From positions 1 through 64,000 of the forward strand of contig JBAOID010000011.1 in assembly GCA_037045435.1 (NCBI GenBank): DNA of 64,000 nucleotides, given 5' to 3'. Shown one piece after another: positions 1-7,935 of this stretch. The notes below the pieces were generated by a model that was given only the letters and a program-made list of their open reading frames with translations, was not told the origin of the DNA and made no database searches. The translations under genes were made by a program, and so were the position numbers. The stretch's first letter is position 1. Each line of letters starts with the position of its first letter. The DNA comes from CBDUEF01 sp018063485 (GTDB lineage Bacteria; Pseudomonadota; Alphaproteobacteria; Rhodobacterales; Rhodobacteraceae).

Positions 1-874
1 GGCCAGCCGATTGCCGCGCGCGTGTTCCCCGCTCATGCTGGGATGAGCCGCCAGTAGCCCTAATGGAGTGGTGCCTGGCCGCACCAGAACGCCGTCGTCA
101 TAGACAATGCCCGATTCCGCCAGAATGAAGCCGTAGCGGCAATGCCCCGGCTTCAGGGTGGACATGGTGTTGTAATAGATGAAGTCCAGGAACGCCGCCG
201 CATCCGGTCCGATGACCTCGATCTTGCCAAGGGGCGATCCGTCGAACAGCGCGACACTTTCGCGCGCCTGACGCGCCTCGCGCTGAACCGACGCTGTCTC
301 GGGGGCGGGGCCATACCAGGCCGGCCGCAGCCAGCCGCCGTATTCGCGGAAATAGGCACCGTCTGCGCGGTGTTCCGGCTCCAAAGCCAGACGCCGGACC
401 GGGTTCATCAACTGCCCGCCGCGCAGCCCGGCAAAACTGGCCAGGGGAACCGGAACGAACGGCGGCCGATAGGTCGTGGTGCCGGTCGCTTCGATGGTCT
501 TTCCGGTGATCGCGGCCATCAGCGCCAAGCCGGGCAGGTTCGAGGTCTTGCCCTGATCGGTCGCCATGCCAAGGGTGGTGTAGCGTTTGACATGCTCGAC
601 CGACACGAAGTTCTCACGCGCCGCAAGCTCGACATCTTTCGCGGTCACGTCATTTTGCAGGTCGAGCCAAACCCGCCCTTTCATCTTCGGTTCGGGCCAG
701 GCGGCAACCATGCGCGGATCGTGGCGCGGGGTTCTTGTGGTAAACGGCTGCCCGCCGCCCGTCTCCGCGCCACTCTTGAGCACTTCATCCAGTCCAAATT
801 GTCCTGCTGCTGCGCCAACGACTGTCAGGCCGGCACCTCAAGTGCTGGAACAAAGACAAGGATGTGCTTAGGCA
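1..874 (-). pseudogene. soxA: sarcosine oxidase alpha subunit, fragment
   Basis: The minus strand encodes part of the alpha subunit of heterotetrameric sarcosine oxidase, which oxidatively demethylates sarcosine and passes the one-carbon unit to tetrahydrofolate. Readable stretches are TTLGMATDQGKTSN, GTTTYRPPFVPVP, YGGWLRPAWYGP and CRYGFILAESGIVYDDGVL, typical of the junction between the FAD domain and the GcvT-like folate-binding domain. The N-terminal half is missing: reading breaks near 835, where a one-base shift would restore the frame, and ends at the IS21 end at 875. The C-terminus lies outside the window. No start codon or partner subunits are present, so the gene was probably destroyed by the IS insertion and later rearrangement. 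Confidence 0.85.
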
Positions 875-962
875 TGCAAAATTGACCCCCTTGGCGGGGT
901 GATCGGCATCCGGTTTTGACCCCCCCTCAGATTTCATCGGACCATCTGCTTTTGCGCAGCGG

Positions 963-1737
963 ATGGAGCGGGAGTTGAAGAGAGTGGATGCGATCGCGCG
1001 CGTTCGTCGGGCCTTTCATGCGCAGGGCTGGTCGATGAAGAAGATCAGCCGGGAGCTGCATGTGTCGCGCAACACCTTGCGCAAGATCCTGCGGTCGGGT
1101 GAGACCGATTTCACCTATGAGCGCGAGCATCAGCCGCTGCCGAAGATCGGCCCCTGGGTTGAGCATGTTGATCGGTTTCTTCGGGCCAATGCGGGCAAGG
1201 CCGCGCGGGAACGGCTGACGCTGATCCGGATTTACGAGGAAGTTCGCGCCCTTGGATATGATGGCAGCTACGATGCTGTCCGGCGCTACGCCCAGACCTG
1301 GTCGAAGGCCCGCGGATCGGCAACGGCGGATGCTTATGTGCCGCTCTATTATGCGCCGGGCGAGGCGTATCAATTCGACTGGAGCCACGAGATCGTGCTG
1401 ATCAGCGATGGCGACAAACAAATGGTCTCGATCCTCGGCTGCGTATCCACCGACGGGATCGCTGCAGTGAAAGCCGCCTGCCGGGAGGCGCTGGATCAGG
1501 GTGCCTTTTCTGCGCCGGGCGTTATCAACATTCTGGCCCGAAATTCTGGCCCGAAGCCGCGATCCGTCTCCATCCCCATTGCTTCTCACCCCAACCGCGT
1601 TGCGCCTGACTCATGAACCGGTGGCCGATTGCGCACGCTACGACAGCCTCAGGAGGACCAACACAGATGGACCGCACCCAAATTCTCGACCTGATGAGCA
1701 GCCTCAAGCTCTATGGAATGCGCAGTGCTTATCATGA
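963..1737 (+). pseudogene. istA: IstA transposase, internal deletion and frameshift
   Basis: IstA is the DDE transposase of IS21 elements, normally about 500 residues. The N-terminal helix-turn-helix is present (WSMKKISRELHVSRNTLRKIL, residues about 20-41). The reading then reaches the first catalytic Asp in QFDWSHEIVLI and jumps directly to a C-terminal segment (GDKQMVSILGCVSTDG), so roughly 270 central residues with the rest of the DDE core are gone in frame. A 13-bp tandem duplication (1531-1543 and 1544-1556) then shifts the frame. The true C-terminus (HEPVADCARYDSLRR) continues in another frame and its stop at 1735-1737 overlaps istB. The protein cannot be catalytic. Confidence 0.85.
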
Positions 1738-2395
1738 GGTCATGGCCTCCGGCATCAAGCGCCAGCACGAACCGCCCCGCATCGTTGGCGATCTGCCGCA
1801 ATCCGAGATTGCCGAGAAGCAGGCCCGGTCTGTTCGCTATCAGTTCACCATCGCAAAGCTGCCGCTGGCGAAGGATCTCGACGACTTTGACTTCACCGAC
1901 ACGCCGATCAATGCGGGCTTGGTCCGTGACCTTGCAACCGGCACTTTCGTCGCTGATCAGCGTAATGTCGTGCTGGTCGGTGGCACCGGAACCGGTAAGT
2001 CGCACCTGGCAATCGCCATTGCCCGCGCGCTGATCAGAAAAGGCACAAGGGGTCGGTTCTACAATGTCGCCGATCTGGTTAACCGCCTCGAGACCGAGAC
2101 CCGCAGCGGCAAACAGGGCCGCTTGGCCGATTACCTGAACCGCCTCGACTTCATCATTCTCGATGAACTGGGCTATCCCCCCTTCGCTCAAGCCGGCGGC
2201 CAACTGCTGTTCCACCTCATCAGCAAACTTTACGAGCGAACCTCCGTGATCGTCACCACCAACCTCGCCTTCGGCGAATGGCCCACCGTCTTCGGTGACG
2301 CCAAAATGACCGCCGCGCTCTTGGACCGCCTGACCCATCATTGCGAGATCGTCGAAACCGGAAACAAATCCTGGCGCTTCAAAAACCGCGCCTGA
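1667..2395 (+). CDS. istB: IstB, IS21 transposition helper ATPase
   Basis: IstB is the AAA+ ATPase that selects target DNA and stimulates IstA. The 242-residue product has a Walker A motif GGTGTGKSHLA (about residue 105), a Walker B motif FIILDELGYPPF and the usual C-terminal region ending in ETGNKSWRFKNRA. The length is normal for the family. The start at 1667 (MDRTQILDLMSSLKLYGM) is preferred over an upstream ATG at 1613 because AGGAGG at 1651-1656 is correctly spaced and family members begin this way. The gene looks intact, but its partner istA is deleted, so it could act only with an IstA supplied elsewhere. Confidence 0.93.
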   Translation: MDRTQILDLMSSLKLYGMRSAYHEVMASGIKRQHEPPRIVGDLPQSEIAEKQARSVRYQFTIAKLPLAKDLDDFDFTDTPINAGLVRDLATGTFVADQRNVVLVGGTGTGKSHLAIAIARALIRKGTRGRFYNVADLVNRLETETRSGKQGRLADYLNRLDFIILDELGYPPFAQAGGQLLFHLISKLYERTSVIVTTNLAFGEWPTVFGDAKMTAALLDRLTHHCEIVETGNKSWRFKNRA

Positions 2396-2405
2396 CGCCT
2401 AGCGC

Positions 2406-2461
2406 ATTTGGGTCTGACCCGCCTCCGTCACATGACCAACTCCGTCGGGCCAGACCCAAAT
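2406..2461. repeat. hairpin repeat at the end of IS21
   Basis: Eleven-base arms ATTTGGGTCTG (2406-2416) and CAGACCCAAAT (2451-2461) form a perfect inverted repeat just after the istB stop and inside the right end of the IS. It could be a terminator without a T-run or part of the terminal structure. Confidence 0.55.
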
Positions 2462-2514
2462 CCTAAGCTGACAATGGGGTCAAAATTGGATGCCGATAGG
2501 GGGTCAGTATTGCA

Positions 2515-2658
2515 TGATGATTGACACACTGCATGCCGAAACGAAAAGAGAGCCATGCTGTGATTTTGGATGGGGGGATAAAATGACCATTCTATCCGTT
2601 GTGCGCCTTCCAACTTCACATAGGTCCAAAACCATGCCTTCCGAAACCGAACGCTTGT
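2515..2658. other. short unassigned spacer between two IS elements
   Basis: These 144 bases separate the IS21 right end from the IS1111-type inverted repeat. No gene is recognisable. If the Tn3-like fragment at 4046 was the target of the IS1111 element, its other half should start here, but no clear match to a Tn3 transposase can be read. Confidence 0.4.
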
Positions 2659-2672
2659 GTGGTTGCCGCCCC

Positions 2673-2930
2673 GGGTGCAAGGGGCTTCTTCTTGTCTGGG
2701 CTGGTGATCGAGTGCGGTCTTGTGTCAGGCCTCTGAGGTGCGGCCTGTTAGGTGCCGCGGGCCGGTATGGTGATCTGCGGAGCCGGTCCAAATCTCCTAC
2801 CCGACCTTTGCGGCCCGAAGGGCCTGGCTGGTTTTCCGGGTCCAGATCTGTTCGATCATTCTGCCCTTGCGGGTCGTCGCCTTCTCGCATCTCCTTCACC
2901 GGCTTCGGGTCATGGTTTTCTGCGCAAACG
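2673..2930 (-). ncRNA. candidate IS1111 guide (bridge/seek) RNA region
   Basis: This non-coding stretch lies downstream of the transposase stop and inside the element. In the IS1111 group the guide RNA that pairs with target and donor DNA is known to come from this 3' non-coding end. The sequence is GC-rich with several short inverted repeats and no convincing reading frame. The assignment rests on position and family only; no RNA fold was computed. Confidence 0.4.
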
Positions 2931-3959
2931 TCACGCAGCCATGACCCGCCCCGGATCCCGATATTCTTCGCCTGTCGTCAGCATGGCCCAAATCGCCCGC
3001 GCCATCTTGTTGGCCAAGGCGATCGCCACCAGCATGCGCGGCTTGCGCGCCATCATCCGCGCCAGCCACGATCCTTCGGGGATGGATTTACGCCCGAGCC
3101 AGTTCAGCCGCGACATCGCGCCGATGACCAAGAGCGCGCGGTTATCGGTCTGGCCGGCCTTGGACACACGTCCGAGCCACTCCTTGCCGCCGAAGGAATG
3201 CTGACGGGGCACGAAACCAAGCCACGCTGCAAAAGCACGGCCGCAGCGGAAGTGCGCCATGTCCGGTGCGAAGGCCTCGACCGCCAGCGCGATCAGCGGG
3301 CCTATGCCCGGCATCGCCTGCAGCCGCCGCGCCGCATCCGTCTTGGCAGCCAAGGCCCTGACTTTCTTCATCCGGGCATCGATCCGGGCCGTCTTGTCGG
3401 CAATCTGCTCGATCAGGTCACGGCACTCTTCGCGGACCAGCTCTGGCAGCTCGCTGTCGGGATCTTCCACGATCGCCGCGATCCGCTTGATCTGGGCGAT
3501 ACCCTGCGGGACGACAGGGTCATATTCGTAGAGGTTCGACCGCACCGCATTCATCAGTTCGGTGCGCTGGTGGACAAGACGCTCCCGACCCCGGAACAAC
3601 ATGGCGCGGGCTTGCTGATCTTCTGACTTCGCCCCAACGAACCGCATCTCGGGACGCCGCGCGGCCACGACAATCGCCTCCGCATCAGCGGCGTCGTTCT
3701 TTTGCCTCTTCACGGATGGTTTGACGTATTGCGGCGCGGTCAGCTTCACCTCGTGGCCAAGCCGCGTCAATTCGCGCGCCCAATAATGCGCGCTGCTGAA
3801 GGCCTCCATCACGACAACGGCTGCCGGATGCTCGGCCATGAACTTGTGAAATTGCGGCCGCGACAGCTTCTTGCGAAACTGCACATGCCCCGTCATCAAC
3901 GCGCCATGGATCTGGAAAACATTCTTTGCCAAATCCACGCCTATCATAATAGCCTTCAT
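2931..3959 (-). CDS. IS110/IS1111-family transposase
   Basis: A DEDD (RuvC-like) recombinase of 342 residues. The first acidic residue is in IMIGVDLAKNVFQIHG, the Glu in VVVMEAFSSAHYWARE and the paired Asp residues in QKNDAADAEAIVVAA. The C-terminal transposase domain follows (LQAMPGIGPLIALAVEAF, about residue 215) with the conserved FAAWLGFVPRQHSFGGKEWLG block that contains the catalytic Ser region of IS110 proteins. The ATG at 3959 is chosen over the longer reading from 4004 because MKAIMIGVDLAK is the typical N-terminus and a GGACGG sequence precedes it. The product looks intact and may be active. Confidence 0.9.
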   Translation of the reverse strand: MKAIMIGVDLAKNVFQIHGALMTGHVQFRKKLSRPQFHKFMAEHPAAVVVMEAFSSAHYWARELTRLGHEVKLTAPQYVKPSVKRQKNDAADAEAIVVAARRPEMRFVGAKSEDQQARAMLFRGRERLVHQRTELMNAVRSNLYEYDPVVPQGIAQIKRIAAIVEDPDSELPELVREECRDLIEQIADKTARIDARMKKVRALAAKTDAARRLQAMPGIGPLIALAVEAFAPDMAHFRCGRAFAAWLGFVPRQHSFGGKEWLGRVSKAGQTDNRALLVIGAMSRLNWLGRKSIPEGSWLARMMARKPRMLVAIALANKMARAIWAMLTTGEEYRDPGRVMAA

Positions 3960-4045
3960 CACGGTTGCCGTCCTTTCTGCTTTGGGGTTTTTGAACACCA
4001 CCATCCTGGCACATTGCGATGCCGTCTGAAGGGGGCGGCAACCAC

Positions 4046-4146
4046 CCCATCTTTGACGGCAGGTCCCGGATCAGAGGGATGAACTGGAGGCCCAGAAGAG
4101 CGGTGACGGCGAAGACATGGTCGGTGAAGCCACCCGTGGTCAGGCT
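4046..4146 (-). pseudogene. tnpA: Tn3-family transposase (TnpA) fragment
   Basis: About 33 residues on the minus strand (TTGGFTDHVFAVTALLG, then FIPLIRDLPSK) match the catalytic region of Tn3-type transposases, where the usual text is close to GGFTDHVFA...RIRDLP. It begins exactly at the IS1111 right inverted repeat, so that element probably inserted into or next to a Tn3 transposon. Nothing else of this gene is visible. Confidence 0.65.
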
Positions 4147-4455
4147 GCCGAGATCGACACAATGACGTCAGCGGGGCGAATGATTTTTGGCATCTTCGCG
4201 ACCCTGGCCGAGTTAGAGCACGATCTGATCCGGGAAGGGGCCACGGCTGGCCTGGATGCCGCCAGGGTACGTTGGCGAAAAGGCGGGCGGAAATTCGCGC
4301 TGACCAAGGCCCAGATCCGCTTGGCCCAAGCGGCGATGGCAAACAGGGACACCTCAGTGGCTGCATTTGCGGCCGAGCCAAGCCTCAAGCTCTATCGCTT
4401 CGTCGATGCAAACGGAAACCTCAGAGACAACGGAAAACGCGCTCTCTCAGCTTGG
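4147..4455 (+). pseudogene. tnpR: Tn3-type serine resolvase, C-terminal fragment
   Basis: The translated segment SAGRMIFGIFATLAELEHDL, then RKGGRKFALTKAQIRLAQAA and ANGNLRDNGKRAL, corresponds to the end of the catalytic domain, helix E and the C-terminal helix-turn-helix of serine recombinases of the Tn3 resolvase/DNA invertase family. The N-terminal half, including the catalytic serine, is missing and the segment abuts the TnpA scrap in opposite orientation. It is a remnant of the same or a related Tn3 transposon. After about 4455 the frame runs into unrelated sequence. Confidence 0.8.
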
Positions 4456-4570
4456 CGCAGGATCCTGCACTCTAGGGCATCAGAACCCAGCAATTGCCAT
4501 TCTCGAACATTCCTAACATGTCATGGCGCTGGTTGATTTCTTGGGCCTGGGCCTCAGAAGCCAAATTGCA

Positions 4571-4596
4571 TAATGTCGACGCAATTGTCGACATTA
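4571..4596. promoter_or_regulatory. operator-like inverted repeat upstream of the binding-protein gene
   Basis: Perfect 10-base arms TAATGTCGAC (4571-4580) and GTCGACATTA (4587-4596) flank GCAATT. The right half, ATTGTCGACATTA (4584-4596), matches ATTGTAGACAATA (10182-10194) in the GntR promoter at 11 of 13 positions. This suggests that the same GntR/FCD repressor binds here and controls the binding-protein gene that starts 220 bases downstream. Confidence 0.55.
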
Positions 4597-4636
4597 TTAT
4601 TGACATGACACGTTCCAGAGTTAAAGTTGCCTCATC

Positions 4637-4669
4637 AAGCGGCCTTTTGTCCCTTACACGAGGCCGCTT
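4637..4669 (+). terminator. terminator-like hairpin
   Basis: Arms AAGCGGCCT (4637-4645) and AGGCCGCTT (4661-4669) pair perfectly around a 15-base loop and are followed by TTTA. It lies between the transposon remnants and the binding-protein gene and could isolate the latter from upstream transcription. Confidence 0.5.
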
Positions 4670-4815
4670 TTACGCAAGAATAATGCCGCCCTGTCGGTGA
4701 CAGCCTGGCCATCGCCATGCGCAACTGGCTGGTTTCCTCAGGTCGGAATGATCCGAAGTCGCACAACAGGCACAAAGACCGCCACTTTCATTTCCAAACA
4801 CAGCAGGAGAAGGTA

Positions 4816-6381
4816 ATGTATAAACTGACCACAACTACGGCCCTTGCAATCGCGCTTATGATCGGCGCCGCTTCGGCGCAGGCCGAAACGGTCAAATGGG
4901 CATCACGCGCGGACATCTATTCGCTGGACCCGGATTCGGTTCCCTCAACTTCAAACCTCGCCTTTCTGAACCATATCTATGAAGGCTTGGTGCGCTATGA
5001 TCCGAACTTCAAGCTGGAACCGGCTTTGGCGACGGAATGGGAATTGGTCGACGGCAAATCCTGGCGTTTCAAGCTTCGCGAAGGCGTAAAGTTCCATGAT
5101 GGCGCTGATTTCACGGCGGATGACGTAGTTGCTTCTTTCAAGCGTGCAGCCGATGAGGCATCGCCGCTAAAAGGCAATATGCCGCTATTCAAGGATATTC
5201 GGAAAGTTGACGATTACACCGTTGAGATTGATGTGACGACGCCGTCGTCGCTATTTCTGAACGACATCACCAACATTTTTGTGTTTGATGCAGGCTGGCT
5301 GAAGGATAACAACACCGAAAAGCCGACCGACTATTCGCAAAAGGTTGAAGGCTATGCCACCAACAACACCAATGGAACAGGGCCGTTCAAGCTGGAAAGC
5401 CGCGAGCCCGATGCGAAAACCGTTTTGCTGGTCAATGATGGCTGGTGGGATGAGAAAAAGCACAATATCGACCGACTGGAGTTCATTCCGATTTCGTCGC
5501 CTGCAACCCGTATCGCTGCACTGTTGTCGGGTGAAGTTGATGTGATTGACAGCGCACCACTGCAGGATTTGGCGCGGCTGGAAGCCGACCCGAACATCAA
5601 GGTCGTCAGCCGCACCGAACTGCGCACGGTTTTCGTCGGATTTAACCGCAAGGAAACCTTGCCAGACGGCCGACCAAACCCGTTCAACGACCTGAAGGTC
5701 CGGCAAGCGTTTGAAGCGTCGATTGACCGCGACCTGATCAACAAGAAGGTGATGCGCGGTTTGGCACGGCCTTCCGGTTCGCTGATCGCGCCGGATATTG
5801 GGGGTTATGCCGCATCGCTGGACACCTATGAACAAGCCGATGTGGAAAAGGCAAATGCCTTGCTGAAAGAAGCGGGCAAGGATGGGTTGGAATTCACCTA
5901 TACCTGCATGAACGACGAAAGCGTGAACGAGGAAGATTTCTGCCAGGCGATTGCCAGCATGGTCACACGCGCTGGTTTCAAGCCCACGATAGATATGGGC
6001 CCGCGCGCGGTGCAATCGCCAAAACGGTCCAAGGGTGAAATCGAAGTGTTCAACGTCAGCTGGGCGAATGAGCCGACACTGGATGCCTTCTCATTGCTGT
6101 CGCAAGTGCTGGCGACTCGTGACGGGTCGTATGGCGTGTCCAACTATGGCGGCTGGTCGGTGCCGGAATTGGACAAGCTGGTCAAGGATTCCGCGATGGT
6201 GACGGATGCCGCCGAGCGGGCAAAGCTGCAAGAGCAGGCGTTGAAAATTGCAAAAGATGAGGTCTTGCTGATCCCGCTGCACCAGCAGCCTATCGCTTGG
6301 GCGACCAACCAGCGGATCGAATACATTGACCTGCGGGCCGATAACAAAGCGCGTCATTGGCTCACCAAAGTCGCACAGTAA
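4816..6381 (+). CDS. ABC transporter substrate-binding protein, family 5 (peptide/opine type)
   Basis: A 521-residue periplasmic binding protein of the SBP_bac_5 (DppA/OppA-like) family. It has a signal peptide (MYKLTTTTALAIALMIGAAS, cleavage probably at AQA-E) followed by the conserved family opening (YSLDPDS...NHIYEGLVRYD) and the motif FKLREGVKFHDGADFTADDV. The start at 4816 is chosen because GGAGAAGG precedes it and the secretion signal begins there; an upstream in-frame ATG at 4717 would bury the signal. The two permeases and two ATPases that normally follow are absent; two amidohydrolase genes follow instead. The substrate is unknown. It is probably a nitrogenous compound attacked by the downstream enzymes, which is inference from context. 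Confidence 0.92.
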   Translation: MYKLTTTTALAIALMIGAASAQAETVKWASRADIYSLDPDSVPSTSNLAFLNHIYEGLVRYDPNFKLEPALATEWELVDGKSWRFKLREGVKFHDGADFTADDVVASFKRAADEASPLKGNMPLFKDIRKVDDYTVEIDVTTPSSLFLNDITNIFVFDAGWLKDNNTEKPTDYSQKVEGYATNNTNGTGPFKLESREPDAKTVLLVNDGWWDEKKHNIDRLEFIPISSPATRIAALLSGEVDVIDSAPLQDLARLEADPNIKVVSRTELRTVFVGFNRKETLPDGRPNPFNDLKVRQAFEASIDRDLINKKVMRGLARPSGSLIAPDIGGYAASLDTYEQADVEKANALLKEAGKDGLEFTYTCMNDESVNEEDFCQAIASMVTRAGFKPTIDMGPRAVQSPKRSKGEIEVFNVSWANEPTLDAFSLLSQVLATRDGSYGVSNYGGWSVPELDKLVKDSAMVTDAAERAKLQEQALKIAKDEVLLIPLHQQPIAWATNQRIEYIDLRADNKARHWLTKVAQ

Positions 6382-6444
6382 GCCAATTGGCCGGGGCTGC
6401 ACGGTCATGTGTGGCCCCGGCATTTGCTTTTGCTGGGGAGCGTG

Positions 6445-7920
6445 ATGAATACTCTCGACGGGCTAACCCTTGGTCAACGCCCATCTGGCCGCACGATACT
6501 GACCGCAGAATGGCTGCTGGTCTATCAAAACGGCGGGCATCATCTGGTTAGAAACGGTGAATTGGTCTTTGAAGGGGCGCGGGTTATTCATGCTGGCCAC
6601 GGATTTACCGGTGATGCCGCGCGACGTATTGATCTTGGGCAGGCGCTTATAAGCCCCGGCCTGATTGATCTGGATGCTTTATCTGATCTCGATACATATA
6701 CTTTGGTGATGGACAACCACCCAGGTTGGCAAAAGGGCCGGATATGGCCCGAGACTTATGTTGATCGTGGCCCCTATGAAATGTATTCGACCGAAGAACT
6801 GGCATTTCAAAAATCCTTTGCCTTTGCCACGCTTTTGCTGAACGGAATAACCACCGCGCTGCCCGTTGCCTCGCTCTATTACCGCGAGTGGGCGGAAACA
6901 GTGGCGGAATTTGATGCGGCGGCCGAGGCGGCGGCGGCGGTTGGTCTGCGGGTCTTTCTTGGCCCTGCCTATCGGTCGGGTGGAACGGTGGTCGATGCCG
7001 AAGGTCAATTCCACATGCGCTTTGATGAGCCGCGCGGATTGGCTGGCTTGCAAGATGCGGTCGGTTTTATCGAACGCCATCAGGGCACGCATGGCGGGTT
7101 GATCAACGGGCTATTGGCACCGGACAGGGTAGAGACCTGCACGCTAACCTTATTGCAAAAAACCATGGAACATGCCGACACTCTGGATTGCCCCGTGCGC
7201 CTCCACATGGCGCAGGGCAAGATGGAACTGGACATGTTGCAAAACCTGTACGCCACCACAGGGCCGCAATGGCTGTCGCAGCACCGGTTGTTGAACCGAC
7301 GGCTTATTGCGCCGCACGGCACCCATGCCAATGAGCGCGACATTGATCTTTATGCCGAGCATGGGGTCACGCTTGCCCATTCGCCGCTGGTTTCGGCGCG
7401 GATGGGCAGCCTGTTGCGCAGTTTTGCCAAGATAAAGGCGCGCGGGGTGAATATCGGCATGGCGACCGATACTGCGCCGCCAGATATGTGGATGAATATG
7501 CTGGCTGGGCTTATCGGCTGTCGATTGGCCGATAGCACCCCAACCGCCGCCAGCAGCGCCGACTTTTTCAACGCGGCGACGCTGGGTGGAGCCAAGGCGC
7601 TGGCGCGTGATGATCTCGGTCGTCTTTGCGCAGGCGCCTGTGCGGATGTTGCGGTGTTTCGTTTGGATGATCCCTATCTGACGCCTACAGTGGACCCCAT
7701 TACCAGCCTGGTAATGGGAGGCAGCGGCAAAGTCACGAGCGCAGTTTTTGTCGATGGGCGTCTTGTGATGCGCGGCGGTAAGGTTGCGGGGATCGACCTG
7801 GCCCAAGCCCGCGCCCAAGCCCAAGCCCAGTTTGAACGGCTGATTGCGAAATACCCCGAACGCAGTTGGAAACATCCGCCCGTTGAGGCGTTGTTTGCCC
7901 CCAGCTTTCCGATCCTCTGA
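6445..7920 (+). CDS. amidohydrolase-superfamily protein with atypical metal site
   Basis: The 491-residue product has the fold order of TrzA/AtzA/SsnA-like amidohydrolases: an N-terminal beta segment, a barrel with RLHMAQGKMEL and APHGTHANE, the late Asp in MATDTAPPDMW, and the C-terminal composite beta domain (GRLCAGACADVAVF). The first metal motif, normally HxH after PGLID, reads PGLIDLDALSDLD and has no histidine. Either the metal site is different or hydrolysis is lost. The start at 6445 is chosen for GGGGAGCG upstream. It lies 63 bases after the binding-protein gene and 15 bases before a second amidohydrolase, so the three probably form one transcript. The substrate is unknown. Confidence 0.87.
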   Translation: MNTLDGLTLGQRPSGRTILTAEWLLVYQNGGHHLVRNGELVFEGARVIHAGHGFTGDAARRIDLGQALISPGLIDLDALSDLDTYTLVMDNHPGWQKGRIWPETYVDRGPYEMYSTEELAFQKSFAFATLLLNGITTALPVASLYYREWAETVAEFDAAAEAAAAVGLRVFLGPAYRSGGTVVDAEGQFHMRFDEPRGLAGLQDAVGFIERHQGTHGGLINGLLAPDRVETCTLTLLQKTMEHADTLDCPVRLHMAQGKMELDMLQNLYATTGPQWLSQHRLLNRRLIAPHGTHANERDIDLYAEHGVTLAHSPLVSARMGSLLRSFAKIKARGVNIGMATDTAPPDMWMNMLAGLIGCRLADSTPTAASSADFFNAATLGGAKALARDDLGRLCAGACADVAVFRLDDPYLTPTVDPITSLVMGGSGKVTSAVFVDGRLVMRGGKVAGIDLAQARAQAQAQFERLIAKYPERSWKHPPVEALFAPSFPIL

Positions 7921-7935
7921 CCACAAGGAACCTCC

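Larger units (their letters stand above)
875..2514 (+). mobile_element. IS21-family element, defective
   Basis: The element starts with TG (TGCAAAATTGACCCC, 875-889) and ends with CA at 2514. The inner ends share the repeated block ATCGGCATCC followed by a TTTTGACCCC motif (about 902-921 on the left, inverted near 2477-2500 on the right), as expected for the multiple terminal repeats of IS21. It carries istA (deleted) and istB. No obvious target duplication flanks it (CTTAGGCA on the left, TGATGATT on the right), which suggests that the flanks have been rearranged since insertion. Confidence 0.8.
2659..4045 (-). mobile_element. IS110-family element, IS1111 group, apparently complete
   Basis: A perfect 14-bp inverted repeat bounds the element: GTGGTTGCCGCCCC at 2659-2672 and its complement GGGGCGGCAACCAC at 4032-4045. 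Inverted repeats near the ends are a mark of the IS1111 subgroup, since IS110 proper lacks them. Inside are one DEDD transposase on the minus strand and about 258 non-coding bases after its stop. The total of about 1.39 kb fits the group. Confidence 0.82.

Noticed and set aside
142..885. Long plus-strand open frame of 247 codons at the window start
   Set aside because: It is the antisense shadow of the sarcosine oxidase alpha coding sequence, whose minus-strand reading matches a known family.
2490..3626. 378-codon plus-strand frame across the IS1111 element
   Set aside because: It lies antisense to the recognised IS110 transposase and starts in non-coding IS sequence; no family text is readable.
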